Counted from the first letter of the stretch, positions 1 through 10,891 are shown. The stretch: DNA of 64,000 nt from Amycolatopsis benzoatilytica AK 16/65 (GCF_000383915.1 NZ_KB912942.1:5482367-5546366), one strand, 5' to 3'. Program-made: numbers and translations. The notes: generated by a model from the letters alone, not told the origin.

Positions 1-192
1 GACTCCAGCAGCGACCCGGTGGTCGGCGGCCACGAGGTCACCATCGTCGCTTACAACGACCAGGGCGTGAAAATCGAGAACAGCTGGGGCTCCGGCTGGG
101 GCGACAGCGGCTTCGTGACTGTGCCGTGGAGCTTCTTCAACACCGGCGACGTCGACGAGGTCAACGCGATGGGCAAACTCGTTCAGGGCTGA
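1..192 (+). CDS. Papain-like cysteine protease, C-terminal end (partial)
   Basis: The window opens inside this gene; only the last 63 residues and the TGA are present. They contain GGHEVTIVAYND, matching the catalytic His region of C1-family peptidases, and ENSWGSGWGDSG, matching the NSWG block with the catalytic Asn. The active-site Cys would lie upstream, outside the window. A strong inverted repeat follows 20 bp after the stop. Family assignment rests on these two motifs; secretion and substrate cannot be judged. Confidence 0.8.
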   Translation, partial: DSSSDPVVGGHEVTIVAYNDQGVKIENSWGSGWGDSGFVTVPWSFFNTGDVDEVNAMGKLVQG

Positions 193-212
193 TTTTCCGC
201 ATCCCCACAAAG

Positions 213-248
213 AAAACGGCCCCGGGACGCGAGTCCCGGGGCCGTTTT
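213..248. terminator. Bidirectional intrinsic terminator
   Basis: A perfect 16-bp inverted repeat rich in GC with a GCGA loop, starting with AAAA and ending with TTTT, so it can end transcription on either strand. It lies between the protease fragment (plus) and katG (minus), which converge here. Confidence 0.9.
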
Positions 249-263
249 CCGTTGCTGCTCAGG

Positions 264-2946
<2,683 letters not shown>

Positions 2947-2964
2947 GCCGGTGAGTCTGCCGCA

Positions 2965-2988
2965 TTTTCTGGAATGAATCAAGAATCA
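2965..2988 (-). promoter_or_regulatory. Putative furA promoter/operator
   Basis: An AT-rich block unusual for this GC-rich region, read on the minus strand as TGATTCTTGATTCATTCCAG followed by AAAA, 19 bp before the furA ATG. It resembles the AT-rich FurA-binding promoter region known for mycobacterial and streptomycete furA-katG. The assignment rests on position and remembered similarity, with no alignment done. Confidence 0.55.
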
Positions 2989-3092
2989 GTCACCCGGTCA
3001 GTGCTTCCTCCTCCTGGCGGTCCGGCGACGCACCGGGCGGGCTACTGTGAGTAGACCAAAGAGACGTCCGACACATCCGAGGTGACGCAAGA

Positions 3093-3923
3093 ATGACCGA
3101 GGCCGTCGAATCGCCCAGCTCGCACCCCGTCGGGGTCGACATCACGCGTGCGAGCATCGCCCGGGTTTACGACGCAGCACTGAACGGCACCAACAACTAC
3201 GAGATCGACCGTCAGGTGCTCGCCCAGGTCGCCACCGTGGCCCCGGAGGTCAATGACCTCGCCTGGTCCAACCGCAACTTCCTGATCCGGGCCTGCCGGT
3301 TCCTCGCCACCCAGGGCCGGATCACCCAGTACCTGGACTGCGGTTCCGGCCTGCCCACCGCGGAGAACACCCACCAGGTCGTGCAGCGGATCCAGCCCGA
3401 GGCCCGGGTGCTCTACATCGACAACGACCCGGTGGTCCTCGCGCACGGCCGCGCGCTGCTGGAGGAGAACGACAAGACGAAGTTCGTCGACGCGGACATC
3501 TTCAAGCCCGAGCAGATCCTGGAAAACGAGACCGTCCGCGAGTTCCTCGACTGGACCCAGCCGATCGCGCTGCTGCAGAACGGCACTCTGCACCACTACC
3601 TCGGCGACGACTACGACCAGCTGATGCAGACCTACATCGACGCGCTGCCGTCCGGGTCGTTCGTCGGGATCGCGCACTTCCTCGACCCGCAGACGCCCGA
3701 GCACAGCGAGATCGCCCGGCGGATGGAAGACAAGTTCACGCACAGCCCGATGGGCAGCGGGGTGTTCCGCACCTGGGACCAGATCGCCAAGATGTTCGGC
3801 GACACCGAACTGGTCGAACCGGGCCTGGTGCTCTGCGACGACTGGTGGCCGGACGGTCCGCGCTACCACGCGCTGAACCAGGTTCAGGAGTGCATCGCGG
3901 GAGCCGTTGGCCGCAAGCCCTGA
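3093..3923 (+). CDS. SAM-dependent methyltransferase, Methyltransf_19 (DUF574) family
   Basis: A 276-aa protein of the actinobacterial S-adenosyl-methyltransferase family PF04672. Visible features are the N-terminal signature SIARVYDAALNGTNNYEIDR, the SAM-binding loop YLDCGSGLPT, an acidic strand VLYIDNDPVV and the segment ALLQNGTLHHYL. The substrate of this family is unknown; many copies occur per genome. A GAGGTGA Shine-Dalgarno sits just before the ATG. The gene is monocistronic and converges on a TetR gene across a long palindrome. Confidence 0.9.
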   Translation: MTEAVESPSSHPVGVDITRASIARVYDAALNGTNNYEIDRQVLAQVATVAPEVNDLAWSNRNFLIRACRFLATQGRITQYLDCGSGLPTAENTHQVVQRIQPEARVLYIDNDPVVLAHGRALLEENDKTKFVDADIFKPEQILENETVREFLDWTQPIALLQNGTLHHYLGDDYDQLMQTYIDALPSGSFVGIAHFLDPQTPEHSEIARRMEDKFTHSPMGSGVFRTWDQIAKMFGDTELVEPGLVLCDDWWPDGPRYHALNQVQECIAGAVGRKP

Positions 3924-3949
3924 CCCGCGTTTTCGCGCTGTCGCGCAGT

Positions 3950-4000
3950 CCGTGAAGGGAACATTGAGGGACTCTGAGTCCCTCAATGTTCCCTTCACGG
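3950..4000. repeat. Long palindrome of the GTGAAGGG/CCCTTCAC family
   Basis: A perfect inverted repeat with two 25-bp arms around a single central T. It lies between the convergent methyltransferase and TetR genes; the TetR stop codon is inside its right arm. It probably forms a transcript-ending hairpin for both, although no T-run follows. Confidence 0.85.
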
Positions 4001-4687
4001 CGTTTCGCCCACCCGGCGGAAGTCCAGCTCGGACAACGGGGCGTCCGGGTTGAGCGCGATGCCGTTCGCGCGCAGAGTGTCGTCGATGATCGACCAGACC
4101 CAGCGGGCCAGCAGGTCGCGCAGATCCGCCCGCTCGATGCCGCGCGGCGCGTCGAGCCAGCGCGCGGTGGCCGACTCGACCAGTCCGACCAGTCCGTACG
4201 CGATGGTCTCGCCGATGTTCTGGTCCACGCTGAACAGGCCGAGGTAGTACTCGAACAGCGCGGTGAGCTGCCGCGCGATGGCGGTCTTGACGTCCGCGAC
4301 CACGTCGCGCGGGCCGGTCACCGACTGCCGCATCAGGTATTGGTAGAGCTCCCGATGTTCGGAGAGCCATTCGATGTGCGCACCGATCGTCGCGTGCACC
4401 ATGCCTCGCGCAGTATGCGAAGAGCCCCACAGCGGGGTGAATTGCGCGCCGATCATTTCCGCCGCGCGCAAGGCGATGGCACGCTGCAGGTCCGCGGTGT
4501 CGGCGAAGTGCTTGTAGATGCGCGTGCGCGCGACGCCGGCTTCGTCGGCGATCTGCTCGGTGGACGCCTCCGGCCCGTAGCGGGCGATCGCGCGCATGCC
4601 GGCTTCCACGAACTCGCGCCGCCGGCGTTCCCGCTGCCCTGCCCACCGGGCGGCCCGCCCGTCGGGCGGAGTACCTGAGGAGGTCAT
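3995..4687 (-). CDS. TetR family transcriptional regulator
   Basis: A 230-aa TetR-type repressor. The HTH lies near residues 35-60 (STEQIADEAGVARTRIYKHF), followed by a helical ligand-binding domain with no recognisable effector. It starts at ATG 4687 with no strong Shine-Dalgarno. It is transcribed away from the small genes at 4887-5248, so those or its own promoter are plausible targets. Its 3' end sits in the shared palindrome. Confidence 0.9.
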   Translation of the reverse strand: MTSSGTPPDGRAARWAGQRERRRREFVEAGMRAIARYGPEASTEQIADEAGVARTRIYKHFADTADLQRAIALRAAEMIGAQFTPLWGSSHTARGMVHATIGAHIEWLSEHRELYQYLMRQSVTGPRDVVADVKTAIARQLTALFEYYLGLFSVDQNIGETIAYGLVGLVESATARWLDAPRGIERADLRDLLARWVWSIIDDTLRANGIALNPDAPLSELDFRRVGETP

Positions 4688-4886
4688 CCACGCGAGTGTA
4701 TCGGCGGGTCAAATACCGGATACGCCACTGTACCTGTTACTGTGAGTGCAGAGGGATGACGGTCAGTGTCCGGTTGCGCGTGGGTGACGGGTATCACCGT
4801 CCAGGAACGCGTCATCGGCACGCGGGGAGCGAGTCGCGTCGGTGAAGCGAGCGTCGCCCACACGGGTGGCGTGCAGGGAGGAACAC

Positions 4887-5120
4887 ATGGACGGCGAACA
4901 GCACCGGCCGGAACTGTCCACCGGCCACCGGGTCACGTACCTGGTCGGTCAGCGCACCGGCAGGCGGCAGCTGTGCCGGCGCGGGGTGGTCACCGGCTCC
5001 CCGGTCGTGGACGAAGGCACCGAGGTCACCTGGGTCCCGGTCCAGGTCGACGGAACGCACGACGAGGCCCCGCAGTGGATCACGGCCGACGCGATCATCG
5101 ACGTGGTGAGCACCCGATGA
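4887..5120 (+). CDS. Hypothetical small protein, 77 aa
   Basis: I do not recognise the family. The ATG at 4887 is preceded by GGGAGGAACAC, a good Shine-Dalgarno, and was preferred over an upstream in-frame ATG at 4842. The protein is soluble and beta-rich in appearance (HRVTYLVGQRTGRRQL, then GVVTGSP, then TEVTWVPVQVDG), like a small barrel fold. It overlaps the next ORF by 4 nt (ATGA). Confidence 0.65.
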   Translation: MDGEQHRPELSTGHRVTYLVGQRTGRRQLCRRGVVTGSPVVDEGTEVTWVPVQVDGTHDEAPQWITADAIIDVVSTR

Positions 5121-5248
5121 CCGCCGCGGAGAAAGCGGCGACGCCGATCTTCGACGGCGTCGTCGCGGAGGCCGGTCTGGACTGGCCGGAGGACGAAACG
5201 ACGGGCGGGCCGGCGGACGAGGGGAAGCGGGCCGGGGCCGGCAAGTAG
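5117..5248 (+). CDS. Hypothetical 43-aa protein coupled to the gene before it
   Basis: A short ORF whose ATG overlaps the previous stop as ATGA, suggesting translational coupling. The predicted peptide is acidic and ends in a Gly/Lys-rich tail (GGPADEGKRAGAGK). No family is recognised. Support comes only from the overlap and from reading-frame base bias, so a non-coding explanation remains possible. Confidence 0.4.
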   Translation: MTAAEKAATPIFDGVVAEAGLDWPEDETTGGPADEGKRAGAGK

Positions 5249-5490
5249 ACCGGCTCCCGGTCCTGGAGCAGACCGGGGCGGGGCCCGGCCAGCAGACCGG
5301 ATCAGGGGCCGGAAAGCGCGCCCGGGTCGGTGGTCCCGGAAAGCGTGCCCGGCTGACCGCTTCGGCACGACAGCGCGACCGGCGCGTCGCCACGACAGCG
5401 CGACCGGTGCGTCGCCACGATGGCGCAGCAGGTTCCCGCCGCGGCGAAACGCCGGCTCGGGCCGTGCGACTCAGTAATCGGCCGTTCGGC
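5249..5490. other. Intergenic stretch with a 25-bp tandem duplication
   Basis: About 240 bp without a supported gene. It contains loose GACCGG-rich repeats and, at 5366-5415, two adjacent 25-bp copies of a CACGACAGCGCGACCGG-type unit that differ at one base, plus the beginning of a third. No terminator or promoter is evident. Confidence 0.6.
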
Positions 5491-6285
5491 TCAGTAATAG
5501 ATCGAACCGGGGACGCCACCACCGGCCGCGATGGCGTCGCCGTTGATCGCGACGCTGCGCGGGGAAGCAAGGAACGCCACGACGTCCGCCACCTCGGCGG
5601 CGGTGACCAGCCGGCCGTTGCTGACCCCGGCGGCGAGCCCGTTTTCCAGTTCCGCCACGGAAATCCCACGCTTCGCGGCGATCGCGGCGAACTTCTCCGG
5701 CGTCTGCTCGGTCACCGTGTATCCGGGGTGCACGACGGTCACGGTGATGCCGTGCGGGCCCAGTTCGTCGGCAAGGTTCTTGGTCATCGCGGCCACCGCG
5801 ACGTTGCGGATCGAGCCGAACGTGGACCCGGCCAGCCGAGCGTTCAGACCGCTGACGTTCACGATCCGGCCCCAGCCGCGCTCCCGCATCCCGGGCGCGA
5901 GCGCGCGGGCGCAGCGGAGGTAGCCGAGGACTTTGGTTTCGATTTCGGTGCGCAGGTCTTCGTCTCGCAGTTCGGCGAGCGGAGTTCGGACACCGGTCGA
6001 CGCCGGGGCCGCACAGTTGACCAGCACGTCCGCCGCGCCGAATTCGGCTCGGACGCGTTCGGCCATCGCGGCGACCGCGGTGTCGTCGGTGGTATCGGTG
6101 GGCACCGCGACGACCTTCGTGCCGTGCTTGCCGAGGCGCTCCGCCACGGCCGCGAGCGCTTCGGCGTCCCGGGCGACGAGCGCGAGGTCGGCGCCCTCGG
6201 CAGCCAGGACCTCGGCGACCGCGAGCCCGATGCCCCGGCTCGCTCCGGTGACTACTGCGCATTTGCCGCTCAGGCCGAGATCCAC
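5491..6285 (-). CDS. SDR-family protein with an altered catalytic motif
   Basis: A 264-aa Rossmann protein of the short-chain dehydrogenase/reductase type. The cofactor loop TGASRGIG is intact and favours NAD(P) binding. NVSGLNARLAG carries the catalytic Ser region. Where YxxxK is expected the sequence reads FGSIRNVAVAAMTK, so the usual Tyr and Lys are absent (Lys replaced by Asn in RN). It may belong to an SDR subgroup with a different mechanism or have no reductase activity. The GTG start at 6285 was chosen for its AGGGAG Shine-Dalgarno and because it puts the cofactor loop at the normal place; the ORF is open further upstream. Confidence 0.85.
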   Translation of the reverse strand: MDLGLSGKCAVVTGASRGIGLAVAEVLAAEGADLALVARDAEALAAVAERLGKHGTKVVAVPTDTTDDTAVAAMAERVRAEFGAADVLVNCAAPASTGVRTPLAELRDEDLRTEIETKVLGYLRCARALAPGMRERGWGRIVNVSGLNARLAGSTFGSIRNVAVAAMTKNLADELGPHGITVTVVHPGYTVTEQTPEKFAAIAAKRGISVAELENGLAAGVSNGRLVTAAEVADVVAFLASPRSVAINGDAIAAGGGVPGSIYY

Positions 6286-6422
6286 GGTCTTTCTCCCTAT
6301 GTCAGCGCCGCCGGTGACCGGCGGGTGTCCCAGACGTCGGCCGCGCTCGCCGCTCGGCCTAGACGTGATCAACACCCGCGTCGGCGCCGATCTTCCCGCC
6401 GCTCGCGCGCGAGCCGCCCGGC

Positions 6423-7166
6423 TCAGCGCCGCCGGCGCGGCTTGCCCCGCCCGCCCGGCTTCGGCCCGCCGCGGCGACCGGCCGGCTCGCGCCGCTGTTG
6501 CTGCGGCGCGCGCTTCGCCGGTGCGGCGGCCTTGCCTGTCTTCGCCTGCGTTTCCTGCTGCCCGCGGGTGCTGTTGACGGTCCGGCCGCGGACGATGCCG
6601 ATGAGCTGCTCGACCAGGTCACTGGTCTGGTCCTCCGGCCAGGACAGCGCGACGCGCGACTGCGGCGCGTCGGCAACCGGCCGGTAGGTGAGGTCGCGGC
6701 GATGATGCAGCCGGGCCAGCGACTGGGGCACGACCAGCACGCCGACCCCGGCGGCGACCAGCTCGACGGCGTCGCCGGTGGTCTCCGGGCGCTCCAGCGC
6801 GGGTCGGCCCGGCAGCTGGTCCCAGCCGAGCGGGTCGTCGAGCGGATGCAGGACAAGCTCGTCGTCGAGGTCCGCAATGGACACTTCGTCGGCCGCCGCG
6901 ATCAAGTGGTCCTTCGGGACGACGACCACGCTGGTCTCGGTGTAGAGCGGGATCGCGTGCAGCCCGTCGCGGTCGCCGGGCAACCGCAGCAACGCGGCGT
7001 GCGCGCCTCCGTCGCGGACCAGCCCGGCGGCTTCCGCCACGGTGGTCGCGACCAGGTCGAGCGGCACTTCGGGATGGCGTTCGCCCCAGATCCGGACCCA
7101 CTTCGCGGGGGTCGCACCCGGGACGTAGGCGAGCCGGAACGCCGGGGGCTGCTCGGCTGCGGTCAC
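6423..7166 (-). CDS. LysR-type substrate-binding domain protein without HTH
   Basis: A 247-aa protein that begins directly in a LysR substrate-binding fold (AFRLAYVPGATPAKW, then LVLHPLDDPLGW, then GVGVLVVPQSLARL) and has no N-terminal winged helix. The last 55 residues are a highly basic, low-complexity tail (PAKRAPQQQRREPAGRR, ending GKPRRRR) that could bind nucleic acid. It is head-to-head with the DUF5997 gene, 44 bp apart. Ligand and regulatory role are unknown. Confidence 0.85.
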   Translation of the reverse strand: MTAAEQPPAFRLAYVPGATPAKWVRIWGERHPEVPLDLVATTVAEAAGLVRDGGAHAALLRLPGDRDGLHAIPLYTETSVVVVPKDHLIAAADEVSIADLDDELVLHPLDDPLGWDQLPGRPALERPETTGDAVELVAAGVGVLVVPQSLARLHHRRDLTYRPVADAPQSRVALSWPEDQTSDLVEQLIGIVRGRTVNSTRGQQETQAKTGKAAAPAKRAPQQQRREPAGRRGGPKPGGRGKPRRRR

Positions 7167-7210
7167 CTGGCCAGGCTACCGGCGCGACCCCGCCGGTTAC
7201 GCTAGTGGGC

Positions 7211-7588
7211 ATGACGGCGCAGAAGACTCCCCAGACCATGAAGCCGGCGACGGCAGCGAAGAAGCTGGGCGTCTACCTCGAAGCGACCCCGGAGGAGTTC
7301 CGCGCGGGCGCCGTGTCTCGCGACGAGCTGAACGCCCTGCAGGCCGATCCGCCGGAGTGGCTGCGCGACCTGCGCCGCAACGGCCCGCACCCGCGCCCGG
7401 TGGTGGCGGCGAAGCTGGGCGTGTCGATCGGCGGCCTGGCCCGCGGCGGCGTCACCGAGGCGCTGACGACCGAGCAGATCGAGGCGCTGAAGACGGACAA
7501 CCCGGACTGGCTCCGGCGCGAACGCGACACTCAGGCGGAAGTCCGCCGCGAAGCGGCCCGGGTCAAAACGGAAGCCACGGACTCCTGA
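7211..7588 (+). CDS. DUF5997 family protein
   Basis: A 125-aa actinobacterial protein of unknown function, recognised from the pattern MKPATAAKKLGVYLEATPEEF, the PPEWLRDLRRNGPHPR block and repeated LTTEQIEALKTDNPDWL. Two short HTH-like alpha-helical modules can be imagined (VAAKLGVSIGGLARGGV). ATG 7211 was chosen over GTG 7205. A TACGCT -10-like box at 7198-7203 would give a nearly leaderless transcript. It is divergently paired with the LysR-like gene, an arrangement I associate with this family. Confidence 0.8.
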   Translation: MTAQKTPQTMKPATAAKKLGVYLEATPEEFRAGAVSRDELNALQADPPEWLRDLRRNGPHPRPVVAAKLGVSIGGLARGGVTEALTTEQIEALKTDNPDWLRRERDTQAEVRREAARVKTEATDS

Positions 7589-7625
7589 CCGTCCACTCCG
7601 GACTCACCACCGCGCGCTCCAGCAG

Positions 7626-7678
7626 TCCGTGAGGGGCCCCTTGCCGGAATCTGATTCCGGCAAGGGGCCCCTCACGGA
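7626..7678. repeat. Long palindrome, GTGAGGGG variant
   Basis: Perfect 26-bp arms around a central T between the convergent DUF5997 and response-regulator genes. Compared with the copy at 3950, the arm sequence differs at several positions but both arms changed together, so pairing is kept. Confidence 0.85.
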
Positions 7679-7711
7679 CGTCGAATCCCGCGCGGGTTGC
7701 CGGACCGACGC

Positions 7712-8320
7712 TCAGAGCCAGCCACGGTCGTCCGCCACCCGGAGCGCCTCCATCCGGTTGCGGGTCCCGGTTTTCGCGATCGCCCCGGACAGGTAGTTCC
7801 GGACGGTGCCCTCCGACAGGTAGAGGTTCCCCGCGATCTCCGCCACCGACCCCCCGGCCCGGGCCGCGATCAGCACGTCCCGTTCCCGCGCCGTCAACGG
7901 CGATTCCCCGGCGGCGAGCGTCGCGACCGCCAGCGCCGGATCCACCACCCGCTCGCCTCGCACTACCCGGCGGATCGCGTCCGCCAGCGTCTCCGCCGGC
8001 GCGTCCTTCACCACGAACCCGACCGCGCCCGCCTCCATCGCGCGGCGGAGGTAGCCGGCCCGGCCGAACGTGGTCAGGACGACCACCCGGCAGTCCGGCA
8101 CCTGCTCGGCCAGCACTGCCGCCGCGGCGAGGCCGTCCAGCCCGGGCATCTCGATGTCGAGCAGGGCGACGTCCGGACGGTGTTCGCGGGCCGCGTCCAC
8201 CACCTCGTCGCCCCGGCCCACCTGGACGACCACGGAGAAGTCGTCCTCCAGGTCGAGCAGCGTGCCCAGCGCCTGCCGGACCAGCGCCTGGTCGTCGGCG
8301 AGCAGCAGCCGGATCGTCAT
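7712..8320 (-). CDS. NarL/FixJ-type response regulator
   Basis: A 202-aa two-component regulator. The receiver domain has the acidic pair Asp9-Asp10 and phospho-acceptor Asp55 in VALLDIEMPG; the C-terminal LuxR-type HTH is LTARERDVLIAARAG with SEGTVRNYLS. It starts at ATG 8320, 46 bp after the kinase stop, so both come from one transcript. It should bind DNA as a phosphorylated dimer; targets are unknown. Confidence 0.94.
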   Translation of the reverse strand: MTIRLLLADDQALVRQALGTLLDLEDDFSVVVQVGRGDEVVDAAREHRPDVALLDIEMPGLDGLAAAAVLAEQVPDCRVVVLTTFGRAGYLRRAMEAGAVGFVVKDAPAETLADAIRRVVRGERVVDPALAVATLAAGESPLTARERDVLIAARAGGSVAEIAGNLYLSEGTVRNYLSGAIAKTGTRNRMEALRVADDRGWL

Positions 8321-8366
8321 CGCGGTGCCTCCGTTCCTAGGTTCACCGGGCCGGTCACGCCCGCCG

Positions 8367-9458
8367 TCACCGCGTCTCGACCTCATCCGCGCGCTCCCCC
8401 ACAGTGACCCGCAATCGCCATCCTCGCGGCCGCGCCGGACCCGCTTCCATCCGCCCGCCCGCCGCCGATACCCGGTCTCGCAAGCCGGAAAGCCCGTTCC
8501 CCGGCCCGCCCGCGGCACCCACCCCGTCGTCGCAGACCTCCACCGAATCCGCCGAAACCGTGACCGTGCAGGTCGTCGCCCGCGAATGCCGGACCACGTT
8601 CGTCAGCCCTTCCCGGACGACCCAGCCGAAGAGCTCCTGGTGCGGCCCGTCCGCGGCGGTCGGAAGATCTGCGACGATCCCGGCCGCCCGCAACAGTTCC
8701 CGGCCGCGAGCGAGTTCGCCGGCGAGGGTCACGTCGCGGTAGCCGGACACCGCCGCCCGCACGTCCGCCAGCGCCTGCCGCGACAACTGCTCGACCTCGC
8801 CGATCTCGTCGGCCGCTCGCTCGTCCCCGTTGGCCGCGAGCCGCCGGGCGAGATTGCTCTTCACCGTGATCGCGGTGAGCGAATGGCCCAGCAAATCGTG
8901 CAGGTCCCGGGAAATCCGGGACCGTTCCGCGTCCGCCGCCAGCCGTTGCACCTCGGCCCGCGCCTGCACCAGCGCCCGGTTCACCCGCAACGCCTGCGCG
9001 AACGCGACCACCACCAGCACCGTGAACACCAGCGCCGCCGCTTGCGCCCAGCCTGGCGCGTCGCGCCAGACCGCCCACGGCACCAGCACCGTCGCCCCGG
9101 CCGCGACTGGCACGATCGCCATCCCCCGCCGCGGCAACCTCGGCACGGCGAGCGAAACAATCACGGTGAGCAGGTAGAACGCGTTCGCGTGCGCGATCGG
9201 GAGCACCGCGCCGAACACCAGCGTCAGCACTCCGAGCAACACCCAGAACTCCCGGCTCCGGAGCCGGAACGCGGCATACGCGGCGCCGGCGTAACACCCG
9301 CAGAACGCCACCAACAGCACGACCGCGGCCGGCTGGCCCGCGGTCTGGGCGAGGACGATCAGCGGGTACACCAGGAGGCCGGCGTCCAGCGTCAGCCGGC
9401 GCCAGCCCAGCACCCAGCGTTGCGCGTCGGAATCGGGGCCGCGGTCCACGTTCGGCAC
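8367..9458 (-). CDS. DesK-like sensor histidine kinase
   Basis: A 363-aa membrane kinase. About five to six hydrophobic segments occupy residues 22-160, followed by a HisKA_3 dimerisation helix with phospho-acceptor His187 in SRDLHDLLGHSL, and a compact HATPase domain ending in CDDGVGAAGG and GNGLSGLRDRV. With almost no extracytoplasmic domain it may sense a membrane or intramembrane signal, such as envelope stress. GTG start, 4 nt after the stop of the upstream membrane protein. Confidence 0.94.
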   Translation of the reverse strand: MPNVDRGPDSDAQRWVLGWRRLTLDAGLLVYPLIVLAQTAGQPAAVVLLVAFCGCYAGAAYAAFRLRSREFWVLLGVLTLVFGAVLPIAHANAFYLLTVIVSLAVPRLPRRGMAIVPVAAGATVLVPWAVWRDAPGWAQAAALVFTVLVVVAFAQALRVNRALVQARAEVQRLAADAERSRISRDLHDLLGHSLTAITVKSNLARRLAANGDERAADEIGEVEQLSRQALADVRAAVSGYRDVTLAGELARGRELLRAAGIVADLPTAADGPHQELFGWVVREGLTNVVRHSRATTCTVTVSADSVEVCDDGVGAAGGPGNGLSGLRDRVSAAGGRMEAGPARPRGWRLRVTVGERADEVETR

Positions 9459-9462
9459 GCTA

Positions 9463-9879
9463 CTAGGCGAACAGCGAGCGCACGTGCCGTCCGTTGGCCA
9501 AGACGACCACCGCCAGCAGGAGCAGCCCGCAAACGCCCTGTTCGAGCCTGATCCACAGGGGCAGGAACCCGGGAATCGACACGATCACGATGATCGCGAC
9601 CGTCATCACCGCGGACACGATCCGCAGCCTCAGCAGCGCTCTCTTCGACCCGCGGGCCGCGCGCGCGGCAAAGAGGAAGGTGAGCAGTGCGCTGGCGGCC
9701 ACGATCGTAGCACGAACCCAGACGACGTCGGTGACCATCGACGGGTTGTCGCGGAAAAGGAAGATCGCGCCGAGGGTGAGCACGCTCAGCGCCAGGTAGG
9801 AACCAGTCAGCACCCGCATCGCCCGGATCGCCGGATCGACGCGAAGCTGCTCGGAAACCGTTGCGGTACGGGGATTCAT
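9463..9879 (-). CDS. Small membrane protein, first gene of the two-component operon
   Basis: A 138-aa protein with four predicted membrane segments (LALSVLTLGAIFLF, IVAASALLTFLFAARAA, VMTVAIIVIVSIPGFL, GVCGLLLLAVVVLA). No family is recognised. It lies 4 nt upstream of the kinase, so an accessory or sensing role in the two-component system is a reasonable inference. ATG 9879 was chosen over an upstream start at 9972. Confidence 0.75.
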   Translation of the reverse strand: MNPRTATVSEQLRVDPAIRAMRVLTGSYLALSVLTLGAIFLFRDNPSMVTDVVWVRATIVAASALLTFLFAARAARGSKRALLRLRIVSAVMTVAIIVIVSIPGFLPLWIRLEQGVCGLLLLAVVVLANGRHVRSLFA

Positions 9880-10021
9880 GACTGTCCTTTCCGGACCTTG
9901 CGCGGCCCGGCGGCTCCGGTTCCGCTTACCCGTCCCATGGTGGCCGGACGGGCAAGCGGCCCGTAGTGTCACCGCGCACCGGCGCGCGATGACATTTGTC
10001 AGAACCCGGTCATCCCCGGCG

Positions 10022-10891
10022 TCAGGCGTTGACGCGCGGCCCGATCGCCGCGCCGGCGACGATCAGCAGGCCGCCGGCGAGCAGCAGGTAGCCGCCGAGG
10101 CCGAGCTGCGAGAAGTCCTTCGAGAACATGGTGACGACTCCGGCGATGTGGATGATCAGCATGACCACCGCGCGACCGCCGAAAACCGCGCGATACCACC
10201 AGAAATTGGCCTGGTTCAGCTCCCGGCTGCGGATGCCGCTCAGCCACCAGGCGGACCGTTTGCCGCGCAGCGCGCCGAGGGTCCACGGGAGGCTGCTCAG
10301 CAGGCTCACCACGACGACGAGGAAGGAGATGAACCGGACGTAGTAGGCGGAGAACCCGTCGGCCGCGGCGGGAAGGTTCTGGAAGATGTCGAGGAAACTG
10401 GCCGACGACGACTGCCCGGCGATCGTGACAGTGACCCACGGAACGAACAGGGCGACGATCTGCAGCAGGCAGCCGAGCGCGGCGGGAATGGCGCCGAGGC
10501 CGGGCAGGGTCAGCGGCCCGGGATTCTGCTGTGGGTAGGACTGTGCCGGATAGCCGGGCGCGGGATAACCCTGTGCCGGGTAGGGCGGCTGGCCGGGCGG
10601 GATCTGACCGGGGTACGGGGGTTGGCCGGGCGGGACGTGACCGGGGTGCGGGGGCTGACCGGGCGGGACCTGACCGAATTGCGGCGGCTGGCCTGGCTGG
10701 CCCGGCGGTACTTGGCCCGGCCGCGGCTGCGCGGGATACGGCTGGCCCGGCGGTACAGCACCGGCCTGCGGGTACCCCGCGCCGGCTTGCTGCGGATAAC
10801 CGCCCGGAGCGGGATGCTGCCATCCCGGCGGAGCCGCACCCGTCTGCTGCGGCGTGCCCGGCTGGTGCTGTGGACCCCCTGAGGTGCTCAT
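10022..10891 (-). CDS. Proline-rich membrane protein with PPGQP repeats
   Basis: A 289-aa protein of unknown function. Residues 1-125 are a disordered Pro/Gly/Gln/Tyr-rich tail with repeated PPGQP-type pentapeptides. The rest holds four membrane segments (ALGCLLQIVALFVPWVTVTI, FISFLVVVVSLLSSLPW, AVVMLIIHIAGVVTMF, GGYLLLAGGLLIVAGAAIG). This architecture is common in actinobacterial envelope proteins; the tail would probably be cytoplasmic. The repeats at about 10560-10760 are a likely site of copy-number change. Confidence 0.8.
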   Translation of the reverse strand: MSTSGGPQHQPGTPQQTGAAPPGWQHPAPGGYPQQAGAGYPQAGAVPPGQPYPAQPRPGQVPPGQPGQPPQFGQVPPGQPPHPGHVPPGQPPYPGQIPPGQPPYPAQGYPAPGYPAQSYPQQNPGPLTLPGLGAIPAALGCLLQIVALFVPWVTVTIAGQSSSASFLDIFQNLPAAADGFSAYYVRFISFLVVVVSLLSSLPWTLGALRGKRSAWWLSGIRSRELNQANFWWYRAVFGGRAVVMLIIHIAGVVTMFSKDFSQLGLGGYLLLAGGLLIVAGAAIGPRVNA

